Assembly (NCBI GenBank): GCA_902778265.1
Contig: CACYXI010000028.1
Location: 1-41,513, forward strand
Origin: an uncultured Bacteroidales bacterium
Lineage (GTDB): Bacteria > Bacteroidota > Bacteroidia > Bacteroidales > Bacteroidaceae
Length of the DNA stretch: 41,513 nt
Direction of reading: 5' to 3'
The notes beneath the pieces were generated by a model that worked only from the letters and a program-made list of their open reading frames with translations, was not told the DNA's origin and made no database searches. This document shows, piece after piece, positions 16,505 to 24,638 of the stretch (positions are counted from its first letter, which is position 1; every line of letters begins with the position of its first letter). Both the position numbers and the translations under genes were made by a program.

Positions 16505-17653
16505 ATGGAAATTACAACCATAACTCTCACAATATCATCGGTGGTGCTGCTGCTCGCAGCAGTATCGCCAATGGTTTCTCCGCTTTTCCGACTGCCAAAG
16601 AAAGACGAAGAAGATTCTGCGTGCATAGGAGAAAGCAAGGACAAACCAATATCAGTAGTAATCATTTCACACGATAACGCACCAGAGCTTGAGAAGCATC
16701 TGCCTGCATTCCTCTCACAGAAGTACAACGCTGACCATCAAGTCATAGTGGTTGCCGACAAAAGCGACTCCGAGACTGATGATGTCATAAAGAGATTTTC
16801 TAACGACCCGCATCTTTATGCCACCTTCATGCCTCTCTCTTCAAGATACATTAGTCGCAAGAAACTGGCTATCACTCTTGGCATAAAGGCTGCTAAGTAC
16901 CCTTGGGTAATCATAACAGATGCATGGTGCACACCAGAGAGCGACGAGTGGCTTCGCTCCTTCGCCTCTCACATCAACGACTCTTCGGATGTGGTGCTCG
17001 GCTACTCTCAATATGAAGAGAATGCTCCTTCACATTTCCACTACGAGAACATCATTGATGCCTCACAGAACCTCCGTCTTGCGCAGAAGAACCACGCATA
17101 CGCATCTGCTTCAAGACTCGTGGCTATAAAGAAGGAGAACTTCCTTGCACAGGACGGATTCCTCGGCAACCTGAAGTACATGCGCGGAGAATACGACTTC
17201 CTCGTGAACAAATTCGGAAGAAACGGCAATACGGCAACTGCCTTCACGCCTTCAGCTTTCCTTTCAGAAGACACTCCATTCAGCAAGCGCTGGTCGGAGA
17301 ATCACCTCTTCGCAATCAACACGGGCAGGCATCTTGACGGTCACTGGCTCGCAACCATGATTCGACAGATTGACTTCGGAATGATGAACATCACCAACCT
17401 CGCCATCATAGCAGCCATTACCTACGGTGCACTAAAGGAAGACTGGATCACACTCGGTGCCGGAATCCTTGCACTCATCATTGAGTACGTAGGCATTAGT
17501 CTGGTGGCAAAGAGGGCATTCAAGCGTTTCCAATGCTCGGTGAATCCGTTCCTTACGCCTCTCATGGCTTTCTACCAGCCTTTGCGCAACTTCGGCTGGC
17601 GACTACGCTATTACCTGGCTAACAAGAACGATTTCATCACGCATAAGATTTGA
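16505..17653 (+). CDS. membrane-bound family 2 glycosyltransferase
   Basis: 382 residues. There is an N-terminal membrane helix (about 4-27). A GT2 Rossmann domain follows with ISVVIISHDNAPELEKHLPAFLSQ (about 48-71), VIVVADKSDSETDD and the DxD-like ITDAWCTPESDEW (about 137-149). Two helices near residues 295-345 anchor the C-terminus. It transfers a sugar at the inner membrane for cell-surface glycans; donor and acceptor are unknown. A classic QxxRW motif is not evident. The next gene (35 bases on, same strand) is also glycosyltransferase-like, so the two probably act together. Confidence 0.8.
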   Translation: MEITTITLTISSVVLLLAAVSPMVSPLFRLPKKDEEDSACIGESKDKPISVVIISHDNAPELEKHLPAFLSQKYNADHQVIVVADKSDSETDDVIKRFSNDPHLYATFMPLSSRYISRKKLAITLGIKAAKYPWVIITDAWCTPESDEWLRSFASHINDSSDVVLGYSQYEENAPSHFHYENIIDASQNLRLAQKNHAYASASRLVAIKKENFLAQDGFLGNLKYMRGEYDFLVNKFGRNGNTATAFTPSAFLSEDTPFSKRWSENHLFAINTGRHLDGHWLATMIRQIDFGMMNITNLAIIAAITYGALKEDWITLGAGILALIIEYVGISLVAKRAFKRFQCSVNPFLTPLMAFYQPLRNFGWRLRYYLANKNDFITHKI

Positions 17654-17688
17654 TAGCAAACTCTCAACCAACTTAATTCCTTAATCAA

Positions 17689-18756
17689 TTGAAAGTAATT
17701 CACTATATACCAAGAACTGACACAACCAATGCCTCTGCAGCGGAATATGTCAATTGTCTCGTGCGCTCTACGGCGAACGTGGCAGAGTCGTATGTCATTA
17801 CGCAGAAGGATCTCGGCGCTGGCGCCATCATGGTACGCTCTCGCTTCCTACGCAAGCTGAAGGAGCTACAGCCAGACATTGTACACGTTCACGCAGCATG
17901 GGACTCTACGGCTGCACTCATCGAGCATACTGCACGCTCACACGGATTCTACACCATAGTGTCGGTGCACGGCGGACTTGCTCCAGAGGTTATGGAACTC
18001 GCATTCTTCAAGCATAAGCTTCCGCGCATCGTGGGCTATCAGTTCCAGATGGTAAGGAAGTGTAGCGCCATTGTTGCCATCAGCGAGAAGGATGCCGCAC
18101 AGGTGAAACAACTTGGTTGGAAGAAACGAATCGTTACCATCCCCCACCCTTCCCTCCAACTCACCAGCGACGAAGAGACCGCCGAGCTTATTATGGCAAT
18201 CTACCGTAAGGTATTGGACACCAACTACATGGAGCGCATCACGGAAGATGAGCTTTCGTTCATCAACCTCTGCGTAAAGATTGCCCTCTGGCCTGCCGGT
18301 ACTCAAGAGATTAGCGAGGTGAGTACCGAAGGACTGTCCTTCCGACGCATCTACATCTACGCATTCGACAACAGCATCACCGAACTGCTGATGAATGGAG
18401 CACAGATGCTTGGTGTACAGATGCCGCCTTGCCCAGATGTGGCTGCAATGCCACGTTTCAAGGTTAAGCAGAAGCACAACAAGGACATTAACAGCTATCA
18501 AAAACTCTACGAAATCATTTCAAGCGTCATTCCAGGCTCGAAGATTGAGATTGGGCGCACCCCTACTGGCGCCACAACCTATCGCACTCTCTGCGACATC
18601 TTCCAGGCTTTGCGTTTCCACGACTATGACGAGGACAACTTCGCTGAGCTGATTCAGAAGAAAGGCATTGCCAAATTCACCGCCCGTACTCTCTACCAGA
18701 TGCAGGAGGCTTTCGGTCTTGAACTGGGTTACATGCCGATTCTGCCGAGGAAATAG
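17689..18756 (+). CDS. glycosyltransferase family 4-like protein with a non-standard C-terminal half
   Basis: 355 residues. The start is TTG at 17689: the translation from there, MKVIHYIPRTDTTNASAAEY, is the standard GT4/GT-B N-terminal beta strand and glycine-rich-like loop, and no ATG fits. The first 165 residues are a GT4 acceptor domain (DIVHVHAAWDS, SVHGGLAPEV near 90-99, SAIVAISEKDAAQVKQLG, TIPHP). The usual second Rossmann domain with E-x7-E is not recognisable. Residues 170-355 are instead an alpha-rich region (AELIMAIYRKVLDTNY, FAELIQKKGIAKF). The protein may be a regulator or partner of the preceding GT2 rather than a complete transferase. Confidence 0.65.
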   Translation: MKVIHYIPRTDTTNASAAEYVNCLVRSTANVAESYVITQKDLGAGAIMVRSRFLRKLKELQPDIVHVHAAWDSTAALIEHTARSHGFYTIVSVHGGLAPEVMELAFFKHKLPRIVGYQFQMVRKCSAIVAISEKDAAQVKQLGWKKRIVTIPHPSLQLTSDEETAELIMAIYRKVLDTNYMERITEDELSFINLCVKIALWPAGTQEISEVSTEGLSFRRIYIYAFDNSITELLMNGAQMLGVQMPPCPDVAAMPRFKVKQKHNKDINSYQKLYEIISSVIPGSKIEIGRTPTGATTYRTLCDIFQALRFHDYDEDNFAELIQKKGIAKFTARTLYQMQEAFGLELGYMPILPRK

Positions 18757-19129
18757 CTCCCGATTCCCTTTCCGTCGCCCTTTTTCTCCCATTATCTCCC
18801 ATTCAGAAATGGGATTTGCACCGACTTTGGTACGGATTTGAAGCGGAACTGAGGTTAATGAAAAGTGAAAAATGAACAATGAAAAATACAGGTTAGTATT
18901 TTCACGTATGGCCATTACCTGAAAAGTATATCTTGTATTTTTTCATTTTTCACTTTTCATTTTTCATTTAAATTTCCGCTGCAAAGTTACAACATTCTCA
19001 TTGCAGTTCACGAATCTTTTGCAACTTTTTTTCATTATTTTTCCTGAAAAACGATAGGTCACATATGACACACTAAATTTTAACATAAAAAAATCGGAGA
19101 AACATTCGTGAACCGCAAGAAAATATTTG
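18757..19129. repeat. non-coding region with two repeat elements
   Basis: At 18815-18836 lies the inverse copy of the 22-base word at 2334-2355. At about 18857-18970 an AT-rich inverted repeat carries TGAAAAGTGAAAAATGAACA words facing TTTTTCATTTTTCACTTTTC words. No gene is seen; the short minus-strand frames here have repeat-driven sequence. Confidence 0.55.
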
Positions 19130-19137
19130 TAACTTTG
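19130..19137 (+). promoter_or_regulatory. possible distal -7 box upstream of fbp
   Basis: TAACTTTG matches the Bacteroidetes -7 consensus. It lies 198 bases before the fbp ATG. Confidence 0.45.
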
Positions 19138-19222
19138 CACCAGAAACAAGCGAGTAGTTTTTCTTTTATCACCACCACCCCATTTTTTCACGTTTTTCTT
19201 CGTCATTCTCCGTTTTTTTTAG

Positions 19223-19230
19223 TATTTTTG
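19223..19230 (+). promoter_or_regulatory. -7 box of the fbp promoter
   Basis: TATTTTTG matches TAnnTTTG. It leaves a 5' leader of about 100 bases with a hairpin at 19251-19280 (GTGCG/CGCAC and CAGCC/GGCTG stems). No known riboswitch was recognised. Confidence 0.5.
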
Positions 19231-19334
19231 CACTCGAAGAATCGAAGAACGTGCGCCAGCCTTTTGGGGCTGACACGCACTTTCTTCTTCATGCGAGGTG
19301 CTTCGCACGTTGCATCGACAAAAACAGAAACACA

Positions 19335-21320
19335 ATGAACGAGACTCACGAAATTGAAAAGGACATGCACTATCTGCAGTTGCTTGCAACTACATTCCCT
19401 ACAATAGCAGATGCTGCAACAGAGATAATAAACCTCTCCGCTATACTCAACCTCCCGAAGGGTACGGAGCATTTTCTCGCTGACATTCACGGCGAGCACG
19501 AGGCCTTCCTGCACATCATCAAGAATGCCTCTGGTAACATCAAGCGTAAGGTGACGGAACTCTTCGGTAATACCCTGCGCGAAAGCGAGATCAAAGAGCT
19601 TTGCACACTGATCTACTACCCAGAGCAGAAGCTGCAACTCGTAAAGGCTCAGGAGCAGGACATTGACGACTGGTACCACATTACCATGCACCAGCTCGTG
19701 CGAGTGCTTCGTGAAGTTTCTTCAAAATACACTCGTTCAAAGGTGTCAAAGGCTCTGCCAAAGGAGTTCTCCTACATTCTTCAGGAGCTGCTCTACGAGC
19801 ACCACTCTGATGGCGCAAAGATTGCTTACGTTAACGGCATCATCGACACAATCATCACCACCGGACGCGCTGACGACTTCATCATTGCAACGGCAAAAGT
19901 AATACAGCGCCTGTCAATCGACCAGTTGCACATTCTCGGCGACGTTTATGATCGCGGTCCTGGAGCGCACATCATCATGGATTATCTCTCGCAGTATCAT
20001 TCGTGGGACATACAATGGGGCAACCACGACATTCTGTGGATGGGAGCTTCTGCCGGCAACGATGCTTGTATCTGCAACGTGATCCGACTCTCGCTAAGAT
20101 ACGCTAACCTCACCACTCTCGAAGATGGTTACGGCATCAACCTAATGCCTCTTGCTGCATACGCAATGGAGCATTACAACGACGACCCTTGCGAGGTGTT
20201 CCAGCCGATTCTCAACTCAGAGAACAAGAACCGTTTCGACGAGAAGACAATTCGCCTAATGGCAATGATGCACAAGGCTATTGCCATACTCCAGTTCAAG
20301 GCAGAGGCACAGATCTTCATGCGCAACCCTCTGTGGCAGATGCAGGACAGATGTCTGCTCAGCAACATAGACTACGCAAAGGGGACAATAACGCTCGACG
20401 GCAAAGAGTATCAGCTTAGGGACACTTACTTCCCTTCCGTAGATCCAGCCAACCCACTCGCATTCACCGAGGAGGAGAAGACGATAATGAAGCGTCTGCA
20501 CCATTCGTTCCGCGTATCAGAAAAGCTTCAGCGACACATCAGCACGATCCTCTCACACGGATGTATGTACGCAATCGTCAACAGTAACCTTCTGTTCCAC
20601 GCATCAGTACCGCTCAACGAGGACGGTTCATTGAAGGAGGTAGAGATTCGTCCGGGCAAGAAATACGCTGGCAAGGATTTGCTGCATCAGACAGGATTGC
20701 TTATCCGCTCAGCTTTCCAAAGCGACACTCCGAAGGAAGAGAAGCAGTACGCCAAGGATTACTTCCTCTATCTGTGGTGCGGAAAGAACTCTCCCCTGTT
20801 CGACAAGTCGAAGATGGCAACCTTTGAGCGTTACTTCATCCGCGAAAAAGAGACGCACGTTGAGGAGAAAGGCAACTTCTTCCGTCTGCGTAATGATGAG
20901 AAGGCTGTTGACGGCATAATGGACGCATTTGGCGTGACGGGCGAGAATCGTCACATCATAAACGGTCACGTTCCTGTTCATGTGGTAACAGGTGAGAGTC
21001 CGATCAAGGCAGGTGGCCGACTCATGGTCATTGACGGTGGATTTGCAGAGCCTTACCATAAGGAGACGGGCATTGCGGGTTACACGCTCGTTTATCACAG
21101 TCGCGGTTTCGAGCTTGTTCAGCACGAGCCATTCACGAGCAGCAAGGATGCTGTGGAGCGAGGCACGGACATCAAGTCAACGAAACAGATTGTGGAGTCA
21201 GCAGGTCACCGTATGCGTGTAGGCGACACAGATCGCGGTCGTGAGCTTCAGCAACAGATTGACGACCTCACCAAACTGCTCTACGCTTATAGGCATGGGT
21301 ATATAAAGGAGAAGAAGTAG
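19335..21320 (+). CDS. fbp: class III fructose-1,6-bisphosphatase
   Basis: 661 residues from ATG at 19335. A longer frame from 19251 would translate the leader hairpin and is rejected. This is the large Firmicutes/Bacteroidetes-type FBPase, a metallophosphatase: LADIHGEHEAF (about 47-57), HILGDVYDRGPGAHIIMD (about 198-215) and IQWGNHDILWMGA carry the D-x-H, GDxxDRG and GNHD metal motifs. HIINGHVPV, with a further metal histidine, follows near the end. It removes the 1-phosphate of fructose-1,6-bisphosphate in gluconeogenesis. The long leader and two promoter boxes suggest more than one level of control. Confidence 0.95.
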   Translation: MNETHEIEKDMHYLQLLATTFPTIADAATEIINLSAILNLPKGTEHFLADIHGEHEAFLHIIKNASGNIKRKVTELFGNTLRESEIKELCTLIYYPEQKLQLVKAQEQDIDDWYHITMHQLVRVLREVSSKYTRSKVSKALPKEFSYILQELLYEHHSDGAKIAYVNGIIDTIITTGRADDFIIATAKVIQRLSIDQLHILGDVYDRGPGAHIIMDYLSQYHSWDIQWGNHDILWMGASAGNDACICNVIRLSLRYANLTTLEDGYGINLMPLAAYAMEHYNDDPCEVFQPILNSENKNRFDEKTIRLMAMMHKAIAILQFKAEAQIFMRNPLWQMQDRCLLSNIDYAKGTITLDGKEYQLRDTYFPSVDPANPLAFTEEEKTIMKRLHHSFRVSEKLQRHISTILSHGCMYAIVNSNLLFHASVPLNEDGSLKEVEIRPGKKYAGKDLLHQTGLLIRSAFQSDTPKEEKQYAKDYFLYLWCGKNSPLFDKSKMATFERYFIREKETHVEEKGNFFRLRNDEKAVDGIMDAFGVTGENRHIINGHVPVHVVTGESPIKAGGRLMVIDGGFAEPYHKETGIAGYTLVYHSRGFELVQHEPFTSSKDAVERGTDIKSTKQIVESAGHRMRVGDTDRGRELQQQIDDLTKLLYAYRHGYIKEKK

Positions 21321-21380
21321 CCCCCCAGCCCCCTAAAGGGGAAGCTAATTTACTATTTTACAATTTACTATGTACTATTT

Positions 21381-21466
21381 ATGTACTATTTTATGTAAAT
21401 CAAGTGGTAATCCGAATGGTAAATAGTAAATATTCAAGAATAGTAAATAAATAGTAATTAGTAAAT
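21381..21466. repeat. 86-bp direct repeat, left copy
   Basis: This matches 22334-22419 at 84 of 86 positions (differences: TGTAAAT/TGCAAAT and TCCGAAT/TCAGAAT). The two copies lie on either side of the HAD gene. The sequence is built of ATAGTAAAT words around a unique AATCAAGTGGTAAT core. Confidence 0.85.
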
Positions 21467-21469
21467 AGC

Positions 21470-21525
21470 AAATAGTAAATTACAAATAGTAAATTACAAA
21501 TAGTAAATTACAAATAGTAAATTAC
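21470..21525. repeat. tandem repeat, period 14
   Basis: Four exact head-to-tail copies of AAATAGTAAATTAC, followed by degenerate copies to about 21597. There is no spacer sequence, so it is not a CRISPR array. Confidence 0.85.
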
Positions 21526-21601
21526 AAATAGTAATTAGTAAATAGCTAAATAGTAAATTACAAATAGTAATTAGTAAATAGTCAAATAGTAAATAATTTA
21601 G

Positions 21602-22297
21602 ATGTCCAAACAGCAAGAAATACTATCCCAAAAACTCCCTCTTGGGGGGACGGGGGGGCGTGCCGCTCTCTTCGACCTCGACGGCGTTGTCTTCGACACA
21701 GAACCGCAATACACGGTGTTCTGGGGTGGCGTGATGAGAAAGTTCCGTCCTGATGTTCCGGGATTGGAATACACGATAAAAGGCTCTACGCTCACAAGAA
21801 TCTTTGAGGATTTCCTGCCACACGTTCCAGAGGAGCACGAGAATATAGTCAAGGGACTTGATGAGTTCGAGCGCAATATGGATTACCCATTCGTTGAGGG
21901 CTTTGAGGATTTCGTGAAGGATTGCCGTCGCAATGGTCTCAAGACAGCCGTAGTGACCTCATCCAACAAGGCAAAGATGGACAGCGTGATGAAGAAGCGC
22001 CCAGAGCTTACCGAACTGTTTGACGCGATTCTGATGTCAGAGGATTTCGAGTTCAGTAAACCTCATCCCGACTGCTACATAAAGGGTGCACAGCGTTTCG
22101 GTGCAAAGCCAGAAGAATGCCTCGTGTTTGAGGACAGCTTCAACGGACTCAAATCTGGTCGTGCCTCTGGTGCTGTTGTAGTTGGTCTCTCAACCTCAAA
22201 TTCAGAAGAGGCAATAAAGGAGTACTGCGACATCGTGATTCCGAATTATAAAGGCATCAATTACAAGTCGCTAATGGCAAAGCTATTTACTATTTAG
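21602..22297 (+). CDS. HAD superfamily sugar-phosphatase-like hydrolase
   Basis: 231 residues. HAD motif I is FDLDGVVFD (about 24-32), motif II VVTSSNK, motif III lysine in FSKPHPDCY and motif IV VFEDSFNGLKSG. This order with an alpha-helical cap after motif I is that of beta-phosphoglucomutase/phosphatase-type HADs. The precise substrate is unknown. The first 20 residues are odd: codons 11-21 (KLPLGGTGGRA) come from a GC-rich repeat, and no other start lies between it and the core domain. The gene is flanked by 86-bp direct repeats. Confidence 0.85.
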   Translation: MSKQQEILSQKLPLGGTGGRAALFDLDGVVFDTEPQYTVFWGGVMRKFRPDVPGLEYTIKGSTLTRIFEDFLPHVPEEHENIVKGLDEFERNMDYPFVEGFEDFVKDCRRNGLKTAVVTSSNKAKMDSVMKKRPELTELFDAILMSEDFEFSKPHPDCYIKGAQRFGAKPEECLVFEDSFNGLKSGRASGAVVVGLSTSNSEEAIKEYCDIVIPNYKGINYKSLMAKLFTI

Positions 22298-22333
22298 CTA
22301 TTTATTATGTACTATTTTTATTCTATTTGGTTG

Positions 22334-22419
22334 ATGTACTATTTTATGCAAATCAAGTGGTAATCAGAATGGTAAATAGTAAATATTCAAGAATAGTAAA
22401 TAAATAGTAATTAGTAAAT
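22334..22419. repeat. 86-bp direct repeat, right copy
   Basis: Partner of 21381-21466 in the same orientation, 953 bases downstream. It ends 20 bases before the next gene start. Confidence 0.85.
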
Positions 22420-22438
22420 TCGTAAATAGTAAATCAGT

Positions 22439-23074
22439 ATGGTGAACCGAATATTTTCTTTTATTGCCAGCATAATGCTCTCCGTTGCAGCAACGGCACA
22501 AACGGATTGCTACTACACCAAGTACTTTAACGATAAGGCACTTGTGGAGAAGGCAGAGAAATGGAAAGCAGAGACACAGGCGTGGGGCGGCGTGTTCACA
22601 AAGGCAAAGCCACACGCAAGCGTGAATGCGACAGACTTCTTTCTTCAGTATCAGAAGAACAAGGAAGAATGGGATAAGCTCTTCAAATGGTTACAGGAAA
22701 CTGACCTCCTCACCGTTCCAAAGGGAAAGATGAAACTGGAGGGTACGGAAATCGCAATCAGCGTGGAGGATTCAAAGAATGAGCCTTTGGAGAAGCGCAA
22801 GACGGAGTCGCACCACCACAACTGCGACTTTATGATTGTGGTAAAGGGTATTGAGCGATTCGGGCATCTGGATCATTTCTCTTGCACTACAAAAGGACAA
22901 TGGAAACCTGACGTGATTCGCTACGACTACGATAAGTCAAAGACTCGTTTCTACGACTCAACACCAAACGAGTTCTTCATCTTCTTCCCTGATGACTGGC
23001 ACATCGCCAAGATTGCCAACGACACTAAGGATCAGGAGATAAGAGTGATTGTGGCGAAGGTAAAGTACAAATAG
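22439..23074 (+). CDS. exported YhcH/YjgK/YiaL-like (DUF386) protein
   Basis: 211 residues. A signal peptide (MVNRIFSFIASIMLSVAATA, cleavage before Q21) precedes a cupin-like domain. KRKTESHHHNCDFMIVVKGIE (about residues 120-140) and FFIFFPDDWHIAKI near 180 correspond to the E-x-H-x-x-x-D-I/F and FFPxDxH metal-site motifs of the YhcH/EbgC family. Family members are usually cytoplasmic and associated with sialic acid or beta-galactoside use. Export is a known variant in Bacteroidetes but less common. No sugar operon surrounds it here, so the substrate stays open. Confidence 0.7.
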   Translation: MVNRIFSFIASIMLSVAATAQTDCYYTKYFNDKALVEKAEKWKAETQAWGGVFTKAKPHASVNATDFFLQYQKNKEEWDKLFKWLQETDLLTVPKGKMKLEGTEIAISVEDSKNEPLEKRKTESHHHNCDFMIVVKGIERFGHLDHFSCTTKGQWKPDVIRYDYDKSKTRFYDSTPNEFFIFFPDDWHIAKIANDTKDQEIRVIVAKVKYK

Positions 23075-23086
23075 AAGCCCCCCCAG

Positions 23087-23258
23087 CCCCTCCCATAAAG
23101 GGAAGTCCGATGTTGATAACATCGGAGTATGTGTCAGGGGAGTAGATAGAACTTCTATCTCAAAGGGGAGGTCAAAAGAGAAACATTAATATTACAATTC
23201 ACAAAATGCGAACCCTCCGCAATAAGTAGTAACTACTCCCCTCCCTTTATGGGAGGGG
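23087..23258. repeat. GC-rich inverted repeat with a 35-bp internal module
   Basis: CCCCTCCCATAAAGGGA (23087-23103) and 23242-23258 are perfect 17-bp inverses. Just at the left arm a 35-bp module (23100-23134, containing CCGATGTTGATAACATCGG) is identical to 39037-39071. rsmG starts 16 bases after the right arm. Confidence 0.8.
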
Positions 23259-23273
23259 TTGGGGGTGGGTCTT

Positions 23274-23897
23274 ATGGTAGATATAATTTACAAATACTTC
23301 CCGAATCTAACCGACGAGCAGAAAGCGCAGTATGCAAAGCTCGACGAGTTGTATCGTGACTGGAATGCGAAGATAAACGTGATTTCTCGCAAGGATATTG
23401 ACAATCTCTACGAGCACCACGTTCTACATTCGCTTGCAATAGCCAAGGCACTTCATTTCAAGCCTGGCACAAAGATTATGGACTTCGGATGCGGCGGTGG
23501 ATTCCCAGGCATCCCATTGGCAATTATGTTCCCAGAATGCGAGTTCAAGCTCATTGACGGCACAGGCAAGAAGATTCGCGTGTGTCAGGAGGTTGCAACA
23601 GCAATCGGCTTAAAGAACCTCACGGCAGAGCATCTTCGTGGTGAGGACGAGAAAGGTAAGTTCGACTTCATCGTTTCACGCGCCGTTATGCCTTTGCCAG
23701 ACATGGTGAAGATTGTAAGGAAGAACGTTAGCAAGGAGCAGCACAACGCTATGCCAAACGGCATCTTCTGCCTCAAGGGCGGCGACCTCCAGAGCGAGAT
23801 TCATCCATTCCGCAATATCGTGGAGCAAACTGACCTCACTTCTTACTTCACAGAGGAGTGGTTTAAGGAAAAGCATTTGGTGTACTTGCCAGTTTAA
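23274..23897 (+). CDS. rsmG: 16S rRNA m7G527 methyltransferase
   Basis: 207 residues from the ATG at 23274; five more codons upstream would come from the GC-rich repeat and are not family-like. The SAM-binding motif is IMDFGCGGGFPGIPLAIMFP (about 67-86). WNAKINVISRKDIDNLYEHHVLHSLA (about 30-55) is the typical N-terminal RsmG block, and FIVSRAVMPLPDMV follows. The enzyme methylates G527 of 16S rRNA; loss gives low-level streptomycin resistance in other bacteria. There is no gidA/mnmG neighbour. Confidence 0.95.
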   Translation: MVDIIYKYFPNLTDEQKAQYAKLDELYRDWNAKINVISRKDIDNLYEHHVLHSLAIAKALHFKPGTKIMDFGCGGGFPGIPLAIMFPECEFKLIDGTGKKIRVCQEVATAIGLKNLTAEHLRGEDEKGKFDFIVSRAVMPLPDMVKIVRKNVSKEQHNAMPNGIFCLKGGDLQSEIHPFRNIVEQTDLTSYFTEEWFKEKHLVYLPV

Positions 23898-23984
23898 ATG
23901 AAAAATTAAAAATGAAAAATTATAAAATACTCTTGGAAATAACTTGTATTTTTCATTTTATTATTTTCATTTTTCACTTAAAGA
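23895..23984. repeat. AT-rich inverted repeat (TGAAAAATTA family)
   Basis: Its left arm (23895-23928) is identical over 34 bases to 12999-13032. The right arm at about 23945-23978 has TTTTTCATTTTATTATTTTC words. It overlaps the rsmG stop and ends at the next start. Confidence 0.65.
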
Positions 23985-24638
23985 ATGTCTTTTATGTTAA
24001 ACATTAAGCACTTCGAGGTCAATCCTCTTCAGGAGAACTGCTACGTAGTCAGCGATGATACAAAGGAATGTATGATCGTTGACTGCGGCGCTTTCTACCC
24101 ACAAGAGATTCAGGCCATAACAAATTATATTCTTGAGAATAATCTCAAGCCAGTAGTATGCGCCCTTACTCACGGGCATTTCGACCACATCTACGGTGTT
24201 CGCGCAATCTGCGACCGCTACGCAATAAAGCCAATCATCTCACAGAAGGACGAAGAACTTTACAAGAACTTCGGCGATCAGATTCGTATGTTCATGCAAG
24301 CGGACATTGATTTCACAATGCCTGAGATTGGCGGTTTCGTAAAGGATAAAGACATTGTGCGCTTCGGCAATCAGGAGTTCCGTGTAATAGAGACTCCGGG
24401 GCATACTCGCGGTGGAGTATTCTTCTACAATGAGAAAGAAAAAGTTGCATTCTCTGGCGACACTCTCTTCAAAGGTTCAATAGGCAGAACAGACTTCCCT
24501 GGCGGCAGTATGTTCCAGATTATTCAGTCATTACGTATGGTGACACAATTGCCTGATGATGTGAAGGTTTATCCGGGACACGGCCCTCAGACGACAATCG
24601 GCTACGAACTCGCAAGCAACCCTTATCTTGACAGATAA
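23985..24638 (+). CDS. MBL-fold metallohydrolase (glyoxalase II-like)
   Basis: 217 residues. The zinc motif THGHFDHIYG (H-x-H-x-D-H, about 61-70) is followed by IETPGHTRGG, the bridging Asp in FSGDTLF, and VYPGHGPQT. This is the compact YcbL/GloB-like form without the C-terminal glyoxalase II helices. It probably hydrolyses a thioester such as lactoylglutathione-like compounds, but Bacteroidetes lack classical glutathione, so the substrate is uncertain. Start may be ATG 23985 or 23994. The stop codon is directly followed by the ruvC ATG. Confidence 0.88.
   Translation: MSFMLNIKHFEVNPLQENCYVVSDDTKECMIVDCGAFYPQEIQAITNYILENNLKPVVCALTHGHFDHIYGVRAICDRYAIKPIISQKDEELYKNFGDQIRMFMQADIDFTMPEIGGFVKDKDIVRFGNQEFRVIETPGHTRGGVFFYNEKEKVAFSGDTLFKGSIGRTDFPGGSMFQIIQSLRMVTQLPDDVKVYPGHGPQTTIGYELASNPYLDR

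Noticed and set aside
19251-19334. 28-residue N-terminal extension of fbp
   Set aside because: It translates a leader hairpin and has C/H/R-rich sequence unlike the family; ATG 19335 gives the normal start.
21470-21600. Regular repeats that could suggest a CRISPR array
   Set aside because: The units are 14 bp, contiguous and AT-rich, with no unique spacers and no cas genes nearby.
23259-23273. Five extra codons (MGVGL) before rsmG
   Set aside because: They derive from the GC-rich repeat arm, and MVDIIYKYFP at 23274 is the natural start.
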